Below are positions 23,200 to 35,575 of a stretch of 64,000 nt of DNA, in pieces (the stretch's first letter is position 1; every line of letters begins with the position of its first letter). This DNA comes from Synanceia verrucosa (taxonomy: Eukaryota > Chordata > Actinopteri > Perciformes > Synanceiidae). The stretch covers positions 3,790,533 to 3,854,532 of the forward strand of contig CM056570.1 in NCBI GenBank assembly GCA_029721515.1, given 5' to 3'. Below the pieces are notes generated by a model. That model was not told the DNA's origin. It saw only the letters and a list, made by a program, of their open reading frames with translations, and ran no database searches. The position numbers and the translations under genes were made by a program.

Positions 23200-23472
23200 A
23201 CTTTCAACTGCATTGTATCTATAGTGCAACAGTTTATATTCCAACTGCACCTTAATTTATTTCTTTACTTATAGCCTATTTAGTCCCTTTATTTATTCAA
23301 TACATGTACTTGTATGCAGAACCTATACACACAGTGCTATATAGATCACATAATTATATTATAATTATATGTATATTCCTTACTTTTCTTTACTTTTTAC
23401 TGTTATGATATGTGATATATGTTCATGCACCATCAGGATTGCAATTTAATGTTGTTGTACAGTGACAAAAAA
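23200..23472 (+). repeat. Retroelement-like AT-rich tail
   Basis: An AT-rich stretch ends 'gcaccatcaggattgcaatt', 'taatgttgttgtacagtgac' and an A run. This resembles the '...tgcaatttcgttgtacaatgacaataaa' tail of fish retroelements, as at 35400-35560. Class uncertain. Confidence 0.35.
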
Positions 23473-23529
23473 AAAAGAAACTGCTCGGCTTATAAATGAG
23501 CTCAGCATGGTTTTCCTCTACCTCCACAG

Positions 23530-23600
23530 TGACTGGGTTCTTGACCGAACATCCTCAGCTTCCCCAGCTCGTCCTCCAAACAGACTGCATGTGAAAAACA
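23530..23600 (+). other. Weak candidate internal exon
   Basis: A pyrimidine-rich acceptor, tttcctctacctccacag, precedes 71 bases open in one frame (D-W-V-L-D-R-T-S-S-A-S-P-A-R-P-P-N-R-L-H...). A donor-like aaca|gtaagagc follows. The peptide is serine/proline-rich and unrecognised. It does not fit the phase of the candidate exon at 2002-2068. Isolated pairs of good splice sites are expected by chance in 64 kb. Confidence 0.15.
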
Positions 23601-26189
23601 GTAAGAGCAGCAGTGGTCCTCCACAGGACTTTGACATGCACATGATTAGTACATGACTGTAGTCTGTGTTATTGTGTAATCTCTCACTATAGCTGCTCTA
23701 AATCCTATTTGAGGTAATGTACAACACTTTAAGGCTCCTTAAGTCCTTTTGCCTGACATTCATCCTGAATTTGCATTTTGCTCTTTTTCCATTATTCCGG
23801 CTGTATCTGCTTTTCTCCTGGAAGTGGACCATTTTTTATGCATTTTAACTGACGAGGACACAATTAATGAGCAAACACCCTCCTTCATTTGTGCTTCTTG
23901 TCACGTATTTGTGTTTCCCTGTGTACCTGCAAAGCCTGTACCTGAGTGTGCCTTTTTACTTTCCCCTCTTTACAAGAAGAATTTGGATTCCCCTGCTCAA
24001 TTCTTCAGCCCCTTAATTGATATAATTAGAGGATTACAGCGTAAAGCTGCTGCTCTGTCACTCCTGGGCTGCAGCCGGCGAGGTGACGGTGCCGATGCGG
24101 GATCCACACACCGCCTCTCGGTCTGACACCAACATCCAGGAGGACAACAAAGATAAGGGCAGCTAGAGGGAAAGCCCTCGTTCTGACAAGAGCAAATTAA
24201 CCTGCTGTGCCCGACAGAGAGCCGCCGCTATCTCCTCCCTTTGCCCCATTCATTCCTCCCTCATTCTCTCCTTTCCCCTGGGCCTCCTTCTGACTCCTCA
24301 CTTTTCTTTCTCTCTGCTGTCTGTTTTGAATCATTACAACTTAGGATGTGGTGTCCTTTCATCAGCTGTAGGTGTGCATCTTTTGTCCCTGCTTATAATA
24401 TAATCATCTGAAATCTTTCTTTTCCTCCCACTCTTGCTTATTCCATTTAACAAATTATCCCTCATATTTTACCTCCTTTAATTTCCCCACAATATGACCA
24501 CTCACTCTTTTCCAGACTTCTGTCCCTATCTATCGCTCTTTTTTTCCCTTCTCTGACCCCCCTCTTGTTATTGGCGTGGCAGCATGGTAGCCTCAGGCAT
24601 CTCACCTGGTGTGGGTCGGTACTAATCGTATCCTGGAGCTAAATTGACTAAAATGGCATCTTTATCAGGCCTTTGTTGTCCGTAATACCTCAGCAGCACC
24701 TCGGGTGTGGATTAAAACCTTATATATCTAAAGTCATCTGCTGCTGCCAAAGTGTGTGTATGCCTGTCAGTGTGTGTGTGTTTTTCCTCATCGCCTTGAG
24801 GGAGCCGTGCTGAGGGGTTGTATGGAGCAGCAGGTTGACGGGGGGAAACCATGCTCTGTGATGTGTACTGTATATAGGGGATGCCTTTGTGTGTTCACTT
24901 GTGCACAGGGAGGACCGCGGCCTCACATCTAATTAAGAACAGCAAATAGATATGCGTGTTGGTCTGCGTGTTAACACGTTACGTGACCTCCCTTAACGTC
25001 CCGTGTGAGTCTCGAAAGGCCTTTTCTTTGCTTCCCCTGGTGCTGAAGCTACAGGTAGACTCCATCTCTCAACGTGACCTCCACTGTCAATACAGAGTCG
25101 ACCTGAGCGACGTGCTGGTCGTTTGTCTCTGCCTCCCTCCACATCCGCCCTTCCTTTGTTGTCATTTTCTGAAGCTAAAGCTCTCACTCAGCTCCTGCTA
25201 ATCACAAAGTTACACATCAGCTGCATGTGTGTGTGTGTGCGGCGTACTATGCAGTTTGCAGAGCTACACGTGGCGTTGTGAATAGACACGTATGCTGGAC
25301 ACACACACACACGTTAATTAGAGATTGATGAAAAATCCACAGGTGACGACTGGTCTGCGTAACTAAACAAGGCCTCTGTGTGAACCAGAGATGTCAAGCG
25401 CTGGACAGAAAAAACACAGTGAGCCCATCTGGTGGCGCCGAGACTGCTCATAATCCACCGCTTGTTTGCAGATCAATGGCGGTGTCAATCCGAATGGAGT
25501 TTGCCTCCATTGTCGTTGACGTTTAGGTTCACAGATGATAGCGATCAGTGCAGGAATAATAATAATAAGCTTTCATTTTCATTTGTGTAGAATAAATACA
25601 TCCTTGGATCTCAGGTGTGAGTTATCGCTCCTTGCAGCTCACAGTTCGTGTCCTGCCTTGAGAAAGTCCATCAGGCTTCTCACAAGAGCGTCTCGTAGGA
25701 ACTGTTGTTTTTCTAAAATGTAAAGCAATGCTATGAAGGGAGAGCTAATTCGATCTGAAGGCTCCAACATGTGTGACCGTTTTACTGGCCATCTTGTAGA
25801 GCATGAGGTTAACATTATACATGTACAATACAGTAACACTATAATATGTTTATTGCAAAGTAATTTTGCACATACAACGAATTTGAATTGCTAGCTTGGT
25901 GCATGATATGACATGTAAACATGCAGTGCAAATAAAAGAAGAATGAAGGGTGCAAAAACTATAAAATAGAGACCATACAGTGCAGTATGGAACAGTTACT
26001 TTTTACTTGTCGGCACAGTATATTGATGCACTGATGCAGTTAGTTTAGTTTTTAGTATTTTTTTTTTGTTGATTAAATCAATTAAATCTCGTTGACAAAT
26101 CATAAAGATATTCAGTCTACTGTCATAGAGTTTTAAAGAAACCATAAAATATTCACACTGAAGAAGCTGGACTTCTTAACTTTTTTTTT
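23601..26189. other. Noncoding; pyrimidine-rich and GC-raised parts
   Basis: At 23990-24250 there is GC-raised, repeat-free sequence. It is followed by C/T-rich sequence to about 24560 and GC-raised sequence around 24950-25450 with short GT/CA runs. No exon chain is recognisable. Some of it may be conserved regulatory sequence. Confidence 0.4.
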
Positions 26190-26272
26190 CAACTCATTGA
26201 GTGCCAGACCTTTTTAAAAACAAAAGTGGCTTGGTCCAGTGTTTTTGGTCATTTTGAGTCATATTTCATGAC
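26190..26272 (-). mobile_element. TTAA-flanked MITE, copy D (end fragment)
   Basis: 'aactcattgagtgccagacc' begins the reverse-oriented right end of the family and continues through 'ggtccagtgtttttggtcat' and 'tgagtcatatttc'. The rest of the element and the TTAA are absent. Confidence 0.65.
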
Positions 26273-26499
26273 AGATGGATGTGTTGTTGTTAGCATGCCA
26301 AGTTTAGTCACATATCTCTGTCACACAACAATACTTGTCTTTGTCAAAACATAAACACTAACCACTTCACTTTCTGTTGATAATGTCAGGATGAGGCGTT
26401 TTATCCGTGAAAGTGATGATGTCCGATGTCTGGAACCAAAATGGCCGCACTCTGGATCCCTGCAAAGGCCGGTAAGTTAATGAGCATTACTGTCCTTTC

Positions 26500-27362
26500 A
26501 GCCGATATGATACTGATATTGCAGCCTTGAGTACTGGACGATACAGATATTAATCCAATACAATATCAGCATGAAACTTACATGTTTTTATTACTTATTT
26601 TGTAGTATGGCATGTTAGAAAAGGCCTTGATCAGGTGATATTACTGAAACAGATAACAATAGTCAGCAATAGTAGGTATGAGGAAAAACTCACCCATTTA
26701 TTATTAACCAATGGGTTACATCGATTTAACCTTAAATATAATAATATTCTACAAATGAATAAAATAAATTAGAAGACCCTGAAAAATAATCTCAATAAAT
26801 CCAATAAAAATACTTTATAGTTTTTAAATGAATTGACCTATCTTTTGTGTTATAGCTAATTCCTTTTTGCTGTTCCGTGGGAGCTTTGCAAATTTTTCGC
26901 ACAGCGTTGGTTGTTTGTGAAAGCCAGAGGTTTGTATCTTTGCCTCCACCGTCGTGCTGTTTTTTGTGATGCTGCCTCAAATTAAAGTGACCAGATTTGA
27001 TTCAGTCCAGATGAAATTAGGGGTTAAACTTCCTGTTTGTGCCACCACAGGAAAGTTGTGCATCACAAGTTTTTCACTCAACTGCAACAAATTTTTCCGG
27101 ACTTTAAAGAAATAAACTATCACAGGGCCGTCATCACTCCTCCTCTTTCTACTTTGTTAGCACCTTAGCACAGCTGTTGTTGTGATCACTGGGCTCTGCT
27201 GCTGGATAGAAGAGCTGGAGTAGAGTCTGGAAGGGACTGATGGTATCAGAGTGATGATATCAGAGAGTTTAGATGCAAGCCGATATAATCCGATACTTGT
27301 TTTTTTTTTTGCTGATATCGGACAATTATCTGATATCAATATCGGATCAGGATATCGCTACT
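26500..27362 (-). mobile_element. hAT-like element ('gatatcgg' type), copy 1
   Basis: The left part 'gccgatatgatactgatatt gcagccttgagtactgg' and the right part 'tgctgatatcggacaat ... atcggatcaggatatcg' match, in reverse, the element at 36731-37345. The internal sequence also matches ('ccatttattattaaccaatg', 'agaagagctggag'). The extreme ends seen in the other copy (caggggtgcc / gggacacca) are missing. No transposase frame remains. Confidence 0.6.
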
Positions 27363-28157
27363 ACATATTGCAGTCTCATGTTCATTCTGCTGCTGAATAT
27401 TCCAGTGCAAGTCTGTCACAGCAAAACAACTGCAATCAATTTTATTTTTTTCCTGGAACATATTTTTTGAATTGGAAAAACAAATTGATGAGGCACACAT
27501 GAAGACACAATTAGACATAAAAAAAACCGGCTCTGATTGTTTGAGAGCATTGTTGGCTCCAACATGTAACAAAAAAAACAATTTGGTTTGAGGCCACTGG
27601 CGACTTGGCAAAAACAGGTTGTGTTTTTATCCTCTCGTTTCCTCTCCATGCTGGTTTCGGTCCAGTTCTGGGAACTCACTCTGAATGTTAGAGAAACTTC
27701 TCTTTGCGTGACACTTAACATACTGACACTTCCACTTTGGGCTCCCAGTATCTTTAGTGGCTGACAGCATTTCCACAGTTTGTCAGCAAAATATATGCTT
27801 TCCTAGAAACCACAGTCTCTCTCTTTAACACTCACTTCATCATTCGGACTGTTTTTACTTCTCGCTCAGCTCCTCCTTTCTATTTTCCTCTCACTTCCTT
27901 CATACCCTCTTCACTGTCCTCCTGTTGACTCTGCACATCAGTTTCCTCCCAAAAAACCACAGCCTGTTATTACTGATCTGAGTCAAACCATAACTGTCCA
28001 ACCGTCTTAACTGACTGACAACTGTGGTCCCAAGCTGGTGTTACTGTACATAGATTCTGTGTGTGTGTGTGTGTGTGTGTGTTATTATCATACTCATTTA
28101 TCCTCAGCCAGGAATAAATCTCACAACCTCATTGCAGTCATGTCTGAAGGCGAAGCT
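27363..28157. other. Noncoding, with (GT)n at 28058-28082
   Basis: No gene recognised. The open frames at 27416-27721 are short and overlap on the opposite strand. A 12-unit GT microsatellite is at 28058-28082. Confidence 0.45.
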
Positions 28158-28690
28158 AACATGCTACTGAGTCATGGTTGAGTGTAACACCTTGTTGTTG
28201 TTGACTAAAGTAATCACATTACAGTTACTGGTCAAAAAGTCACTTGCGTTACTGTACGTCCTTCAACTATCTGTGTAACAGGAGGCGCTAACACGTCTTT
28301 AGAGGGTTGAAATATGAACATTACTGAGGATTTGTTGCTCTAAAGGAGCCAGAATGAGATGGTAAAGAAGAGAGAAGACTTTTACTGTGAAGGGCTGTTT
28401 GGGCTGATGTTCTCTACTTCCTGTCAGCTTTGTGATGTTAAAGAGCAGAAGAGAGAGATCAGGTGTATGTCCTCCATTTATTACAATAAGGAGCTTCACT
28501 TTGAAATTATCTGGTGTCCTTTCATTACAATAACAAGCTTTCTGCTCTTTCCTCCATTTATCACAACAAGGTTTCATTTTAAATTCTATGACATTTGAGT
28601 TATGGTGCATCTCAGGTGTCACCTGATGTTACATGAGTAATCCAAAAGTAATGTAACTGGCAGTGTAACTAATTACTTTCAGCAGTGTTT
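28158..28690. mobile_element. Possible hAT-like MITE ('gttactg...gtaactaatta')
   Basis: The left side has 'agtaatcacattacagttac' and 'cacttgcgttactgtac'. The right side has 'agtaatccaaaagtaatgta' and 'gtgtaactaattactttca'. The two sides look like diverged inverted repeats of the '...aaagtaatgcgttactt...' type common in fish. Borders are not certain. Confidence 0.35.
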
Positions 28691-29365
28691 AGCTGTGAGC
28701 TGTTTCAGATGGTCACTCTGCATCTGACCTGCAGTCCTTGTTTCTTGTGCATTTCCTGTGCTAAATACGCACCACGATCCATCCTCTCTTGCTGTGACCT
28801 GTCTGTGCGAGTCATCCCAGCAGAGCGACGGCGAAGGTTCAAAGTGACGGAGCGCACTGGAGGTCAGAGCACATCAGCGACTGAAATAAAGTCAAACAGA
28901 AACACGACGGAGACAGAGGCAGAGAGAGTAAAAGAACTAAATGAGACAGGAAGGGAGAGAGTGACAGTCAGAGAAAATGAACTAGAGAGAGCAGGAGGCA
29001 GAACAGGCAGATAGACGTTATCAGGATGCATGCTGGGACTTGTTTTCTGCTCGGACAGAGGCTGCCAGTGTTAGCGAGTCCATCCGGCTCGGAGAATGAA
29101 AGCATCTGTATCAGCCCACAGGCATCTGGTTGACACTGCAAAAGCTGCTCGACCACTAGGGACCTGTCTTTACAGCGCTGGCCTCTTTTTTTCCTGCTTG
29201 TTTTCAATGGGAAGAACATGTTTTTGTGCATTCGCAGCAGCATGGCAGAGAAGTATTTTTAGTGCTCACTATGCCAGGTGTTAAAGTTCAAAACATTTCC
29301 AAAAACCACCCCACTTTAAAACATGTTTATATTGGTTTACACCAACACAATCATCTGCTGATATC
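28691..29365. other. Noncoding, purine-rich in part
   Basis: A GA-rich stretch at 28895-29010 explains the R/E/T-rich open frame. No gene recognised. Confidence 0.45.
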
Positions 29366-29604
29366 CAGTGCTTTACAAATGTATTAGATCAGCTGCCCTG
29401 TTTGTCTCAAGGAGACTGAGGTCACCTGTTTATACCCAAATTTGATAGTAATTATATTTTATGTCATTTTGATTAAAAAGCCTGCATATACTGATGAATT
29501 AACCATTACAGAAATATTCTGGTAATCAGCAATACTGTTAATTTAGGGCAGCGGTGACAAACACCTTACACTGGGTGGAGTAATAATAAATGTGATAAAC
29601 ACTG
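29366..29604 (+). mobile_element. TA-flanked MITE, copy 2 (short)
   Basis: It starts CAGTGCTTTACAAATGTATT and ends with a near-complement, ...taataaatgtgataaacactg followed by TA. At 239 bp it is an internally deleted form. It shares 'atactgatgaattaaccatt', 'ggtaatcagcaatactgtta' and 'gcagcggtgacaaacacc' with copy 3. Confidence 0.7.
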
Positions 29605-31010
29605 TATCTGACCAGACAATGCGAGCAATACGCTGAATCCAGAAGCCCTCAGATTGAATTTCTTCTCCTCTCTTGCATTGATTTATTGAATGACTGATCA
29701 AAATGACCGTTTCATACAGCTCAAATTGCAACCAGTAGGGACAGTTTCTTGTTTCTTCATTTTTTTTCTTCAGCTGGCCAGTTCAGCGGAAGAAAAAAAA
29801 TGATGCATGACAAGTTGATGGATGGTGATAATAAAAGGTTTGTATAGGGCACTGCTGCATTCAAATGATCTCCAGTAGCCTACATAGCGTGCCTTATAAA
29901 TATATGTCTCAGCTTTGCTTTGTCTGCATAGTTTCACAGCCATATGGTTGTGGAACTGGTTTCATGTGTTTAGTGCTGAAAAATGTTGGGCTGTGACCAA
30001 AATAATGTAAAAAAAAATATTATTTACTTAAATATCTGGTGGCCAGGTACTTATTTTACTGAATATTATCAGCATGTTTGACTTTTTCAGCTTTTTTTTC
30101 ATGTGTTGTGTAGCTCTGATTTTGTTTTGAGGAGGATCTTAGTATGAGGCCACTATACTAATCTGATCATGCACATACATGTGTGAATACACATTTGTTT
30201 TACACATTTACAGTTTACTGATTAAGCACATGCAGCTTCTGAATTCACATTTGAAAATCGTTTTACACTATCTTAGATGAAAAACCAGTTCTGCAGAGAC
30301 ACTGTCAGCATTACTTCATGGACACTGACCCCAGATGTTTTTCTGCCCATCAGCCTCTTTAGATAAGTTTCACATCTTTAAATCTAGTAATGGGAATCTA
30401 TTTGTGAATTCTTCACGCCATATGTTTCTGCTTTGAACTCTAAATTAACTGAAACATCAGTCGGAAACAGGAATCTGTCGTGTCTATTAGCATGGCAGGG
30501 ATGTTTCCTCAGTTGCATTGATATTTATAACAATGACCCAATTTCCTTTAGAAACCTTATTGACTGTTAGTGGAAATTGGGTTCATCTTCGACTTTGCCT
30601 TTTGTTCCTGATGCATTTGTTGTCCGATCTCAGTGAGATTTACACCTTTCTTTTCAAGAATTCATTACAGTTAGTTTGCAGTCCAATTACTATGTTCTTT
30701 TCACTTGTGAAGGTTTTCTCTCCAAGCCCAGATCTTGGCGGTACAAGTAAGGGAATCTGTGCATGCAGAGAGTGCTAAAACCTGAGTGTGGTGATGAAGG
30801 CCATTGGAAAAGGGATAAGTGATTCAGCAGGCGGATCAATAGAGAAAGATCCATGCCTCTCAGCCGGCTCAATCAGACCCCCTGGGGGGGTGAGAGAAAC
30901 ATTAGGAGACGGAAAGATGGACAGAGAGAGTATTTTTGTGTGCGAAAGAGAGAGAGTATGCTTTCATTTAAGACCTGATTAGATGAGCAGAGAGGGAGAG
31001 AAAGAGAGAA
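29605..31010. other. Noncoding sequence
   Basis: AT-rich with T/A runs. A GA-rich patch is at about 30900-31010. No exon or defined transposon was seen. Confidence 0.45.
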
Positions 31011-31115
31011 AATGTGGATCTTTTGTCTTGGTGCTTTGGCATTTCATTCTCCACTGCCATGCCAATAAACCACATTGTGCTGAAATGAATTATAATAAAT
31101 TGAACTGAACTGAAA
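31011..31115 (+). repeat. Retroelement 3' tail remnant
   Basis: 'aatgaattataataaattga' and 'actgaactgaa' resemble the (attga)n-like 3' tails of fish non-LTR elements. Only the tail is recognisable. Confidence 0.3.
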
Positions 31116-32989
31116 AGAGTGGGGAAATAGACACTGCAGTGCATTGGGATCGGAGCTATTTTTTATTATTATTTAGAATTTTCTCATAGAGCTATTTCCA
31201 GACACAAAACATCAGGCGTTTGACTCATGGGAGCAATGACGCCGTGTCCTTGACACGGTGCTGAACTCCCAACACCGGCGTGCACCCAGGTTCATTGAAG
31301 CCTGGTCTTAATGCCCAAATTACTCCCCATTTCCTCCACAAGATGATTCACTTTACACAGCAGCTCATCCTCCAACCATTTGATGTGTGATTGATTAAAA
31401 TAGAAGCCAGCGCAGCGCCGGCTGGGAAGCTTCATCACGCTGCTGCGTTGATGTTAACATCTCTGGCTGCCGGTGTGGATTTCAGCATTGACCTCTGCTC
31501 AGACGTGTAAGTCAACCCAGCAGCACACCCATCTTCCTTGTATGACCGTCACAGTACTGCCCCCCCAAAGACAATTCAGTTTAGCCCTGACGGGCCGGCG
31601 TCCTCCAGCCCTCACTCTGAGATGTTTTCCTCACTTGAATAATGTATCAATTTCTACAGAAACAGCGATGTTTGCATTTCTCTCTTTCCCCTCGCTCTCT
31701 TCCTCTCCCTCTCTCTCTGGATGGTTCTCCCTTTTCAGTCTGAAAATAGAGTGCAGAAGAAGGCTGTTGCTATGGTGATACATCCACTGGCGTTGCCCGG
31801 GACATTTTTAGCCACACGATGTGAGGGGGGGATTTAGCTCGCCTGTAACTTTCTGTAATTTCCATTCTAATTATATCACTCCTGCCTGCGCTGTGTGCCG
31901 CCGCATGGGGTAAAACAGCAGAGCACGGCTGGGCGAGGAGCCTCGTCGCTTCGCTCTCTCCGCTGCCCTCGTGCCACATTATGCGATGCCATCGTATAAT
32001 ATCAACGTTCAAAGACAGGGAAGAGTGAATGTGTGCGTGCATGCTCTCTGCACCGGTATGTGAATGACAAACTGAGACAGAGCGAACTGCCAGAGCAAAA
32101 AGAGCTCGACAGACATGGTGGTTTCACAATGTGATGTAAGACGAGACTCTGTTAGCACTCAGTGGACAAATCAAATGAGAAACAAGCTGAGATTAGTCTG
32201 CTGATGCTCGCTGGACTTAACATTGAAGACCAGCAGGGGGTCTCAGCTATCACTAATCACCATAATATTACACCTCTCTAACAGAGTAGATGATGCTGAA
32301 CATACTAAATCTATTATTTATGCACATTTTCTCCATATTCTGTTTACACTAAACCAGATTTTTTTAAACTAATAAGTAGAGATGCGTCAGAAACATTCCT
32401 GAATGAGTTGAATTTAGCTTTTTTCTCATTATACTTATAGCCTATAGTGAAACATGGTTTTGTCTTTCCAAGATAAGTGTTAAAAATGGAAAAGAACTGA
32501 CTGAGGCAGTTAAAAATGACATAGTTTTATAGAAAGTTATAGTGTGCAAATGGTTTTAAAAGGCTGATTATTGTGGCTGATAAAGGATGATTATTGTGCA
32601 CGCTGCAAACTTAACTGTACATTCAAACAATACCGAATAGTTAGTTAGAGAGTCAAAATAACTTAAACAGGTATAAAGACACTTTATTCTTGCTGGAAAT
32701 ATTAGCGTAAAAAAAGTTATAGTCTTTGAGTCCGTGATCACTTTGTGTTTTTGAGTGTATTTCTGTGTCAGTGGTCAAACAGCTGTTAGTATTATAAAAC
32801 TCCATTTTTTTCTATCTTGCCATCAAGCGTGACAGCTTTTTCTTTGTGACACATTTGGATTGTGCTTCAGAAAACCTAATTATTTTCAAGCTCAAGCATC
32901 TCTCAACATAAACCCCACCAAGACCATCTTAAATGGTTGTTAACTGGAGTCACTTTAAATAATCTGCAGTTCACTGAAGGTCGTTACTG
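31116..32989. other. Noncoding; GC-raised repeat-poor part at 31200-32080
   Basis: From about 31200 to 32080 the sequence is repeat-free with raised GC and CpG. It includes an imperfect X-box (GTTGCTATGGTGAT at 31766-31779). No exon chain is found; the 90-101 codon open frames are not supported. The rest is AT-rich. Confidence 0.35.
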
Positions 32990-33613
32990 CTAGGGTATCG
33001 TTCAAAATTTTTTGATACGATGCCAATTTCGACACCGGTTCCAAATGGACACTTTTTACGATACCTCATTATTTCAACTCCAAACCACAGGCTGCTCAGT
33101 GATCCTCTTTAGGACCTTGGGGAGACTGGAGTCTGCCTGATGGTGTGTTCACTGGAAGTCGGAACTTGGAGCTGTAATGAACGTAACCCCAAGTTTAGTG
33201 CTCCTAGCGCTTCCCAGCCTTACGGTCAAACAACAAAACATATAGCTATCATTTACGTCAGTAGCAGATAGCATGAATTCAATGTGACGTGGGTTCTGAT
33301 TTAAATTTTGATTTGGAGCTTGGAAATTCTGGCATTCATGTACAACTTGAATGCAACATGAAGTTATACAATCTCACTGAGATCCCACTGCTGCTGCAAT
33401 GACATTAATGTTCTGTTTTAATGGTGATGTTTGTTGCCTTACTCTTGGAAAGTGGAGAGACAGATCGCTGTCTCTATGAATCTGAAGGAGACATGTCCCC
33501 CCATCCATAAAGACATCTGAGAGCATGGCTCATAGACACCTAGGTATCGGAATTTGGCACCGAAAGATGAGTCAGTTTTGGTAGAAAAATATCAAAGTTC
33601 GGTACCCAGCCTT
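32990..33613. mobile_element. hAT-like MITE with near-matching 8-bp flanks
   Basis: The left end ctagggtatcgttcaaaa and the right end ...ttcggtacccagcctt are diverged inverted repeats of the teleost 'tagggctgggtatcg' type. The flanking octamers cgttactg (32982-32989) and agttactg (33614-33621) agree at seven of eight positions, as expected for a hAT target duplication. It is about 624 bp with no transposase frame. Confidence 0.65.
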
Positions 33614-35160
33614 AGTTACTGGTCTCTCCTATTTTTAGAAATAAAGACCCTCCTAGGACTATAAATATTTTTAAAAAAATTGACCAATATGTGCTTCTAT
33701 TTATAAGCCATATTCTAAAGCCACAAGTACCAAGAGTGTGCCAAGATTAGATCCTGTGCCCACCATTTGGAAATAAAAAGACACACCATTGAAACAGTTT
33801 ATTACACTCAATGAAAACATTTAAAGAATAGGAGAAAAGAAGAGTCACAAGAAAACACTTGAGTCAAGGTTGTAGAATTGAAATGTGAAATAACAGCAAC
33901 ACAGCCTTTGGGCCTTGGACACCATTTGTCTCCAGGTGTCATCATCCCATTAACCACCACAATGATAAAGACTTGGAGGGGTAGTGCGGGGATATATTTA
34001 CCAAAGTCAGGGATTATTCAAAAGAAAGTGTTGCCTTTTAAATAATTCATGGGCATCAAAGGCCTCCCTCATTGAACCTCATGAATAAACCAAAGCCTCG
34101 GTCAAGCTCTGTGTTTCCAACAGCATAAGTTCACAACAAGAGAAACCTGGGGAAAATATTTCAAGTTATTAAAATAAAAGAGAAGCAGGCAGAGGGCGGG
34201 GAGAAAAAACAGCATAATAAATAGGGCGTCCGAGATCTTCACTTCTTTCTGAAGTCGATGCGTAAGGTTGTTGAAGTTGTTTAAGAGTCCATAAAAGTTA
34301 CATTTTTAAACGTAGAAACGAGAGCTGGAGTGTCCTCGTCGTTGAGTCGTCTCTCTAAATGGGAACGAAGGGTGACTGATGTCGGTGTTCCCTAGTTGAC
34401 CACAGCTTTCTGGTTGTATTTCCTTGTATAATTTTACGCTCCATTAGGGCTGCTGATAAAATTAAAACGACTGCCCTTCAGCAGATGTGGCGTCACAAAC
34501 TAATTACAACTTTCTGCAGCCAACACCCCCGACCCTCATTCACAAATAGACAATAAAAAACAAAAAAAATTAAACTAGGATATCAGCTGGGATTAAGTTG
34601 CTTTTGTAGACGCATTGTTTATACGTTTAGAAATAGTCTGAACATCTGCACTCAAGTGAAAAGTGAAAAGTGAAAAGGGCTTTTGTTGTGAAGTTCAACA
34701 AGTGGCAGGAAACACTTCAGTTAAGCAGCGTCTTTTATTCCAACGCATCATCCTGCAGGTAAAAGGCCCCGTTTTCAATTATTTATCATCACTTGCATTA
34801 AAGCTGTAGGTTTTCAGGAAACCTTTCCTGCCCTTCCCATCGCCGGTCCCAACGATCCATTATCTAACTTCCTGCATTATCTCAGTCCCTCTCCTGGATA
34901 CTCATTTAACCACTTGGGAGGCAAAACAATTGTTTTATTACCACTTCCCCACTACTTCCTCCTGCAATTTGTTATTTTCTTTTTATAACTTTGGCCATTT
35001 CAAGGCTAAAATGGTCTAAAGATGACAGGAAATGAGGACCGGATGGGAAATAATGTGTGTAAAGTGTAATTTATTCAAAGTTAGGTCAACTTAAATGAGC
35101 AATGGAGTGTGTAGATGAGCAATGAATTGTCGCCATTTTATATATTTATATACTTCTGTA
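33614..35160. other. Long repeat-poor noncoding block
   Basis: About 1.3 kb (33860-35110) has no simple repeats apart from a small (GTGAAAA)3 near 34656 and no recognisable transposon. It holds many homeobox-type TAATTA/ATTA and CAATTG words. There are no open frames of note on either strand. The best candidate here for conserved noncoding sequence, but that rests on composition alone. Confidence 0.35.
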
Positions 35161-35575
35161 TATATTAGGGCTGTCAAACGATTAATATTTTTAATCAGAT
35201 TAATCACAATTAAATATCATTCAGTTTTAATCTATATTAATCGTGTTTCCATGCAAACAGAAAGAAAGGAATATAAATGCACTGAACATGTTGTGCAATA
35301 TCATTTATTTATTCTGCACATAGTCTTACATCCGGTGCAATACATTTGTACATTTTCTGTTTATATGTTTATATAAGGCATTTTTATACTTATTTTGTGT
35401 TTACATTCTAAGAGCTATATACTTATTTTAATACTTATGTCTTACTTTTATACTTTTATACTTATTTTATTGTTGTACATTGAAAAGGGAGAAGCTCTAT
35501 GATTTTGTTGTACAATGGTGTAATGACAATAAAGGTCATTGTATATAGATATAGATATATAGTTGTTGTTTTTGA
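35161..35575. repeat. 'agggctgtcaaacgattaa' element and retroelement-like tail
   Basis: It starts 'tattagggctgtcaaacg', then repeated 'attaatc' words typical of a common fish DNA-transposon end. It merges into an AT-rich stretch ending 'ttgttgtacaatggtgtaat gacaataaaggtc', a tail seen on fish retroelements. The border between the two is unclear. Confidence 0.45.
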
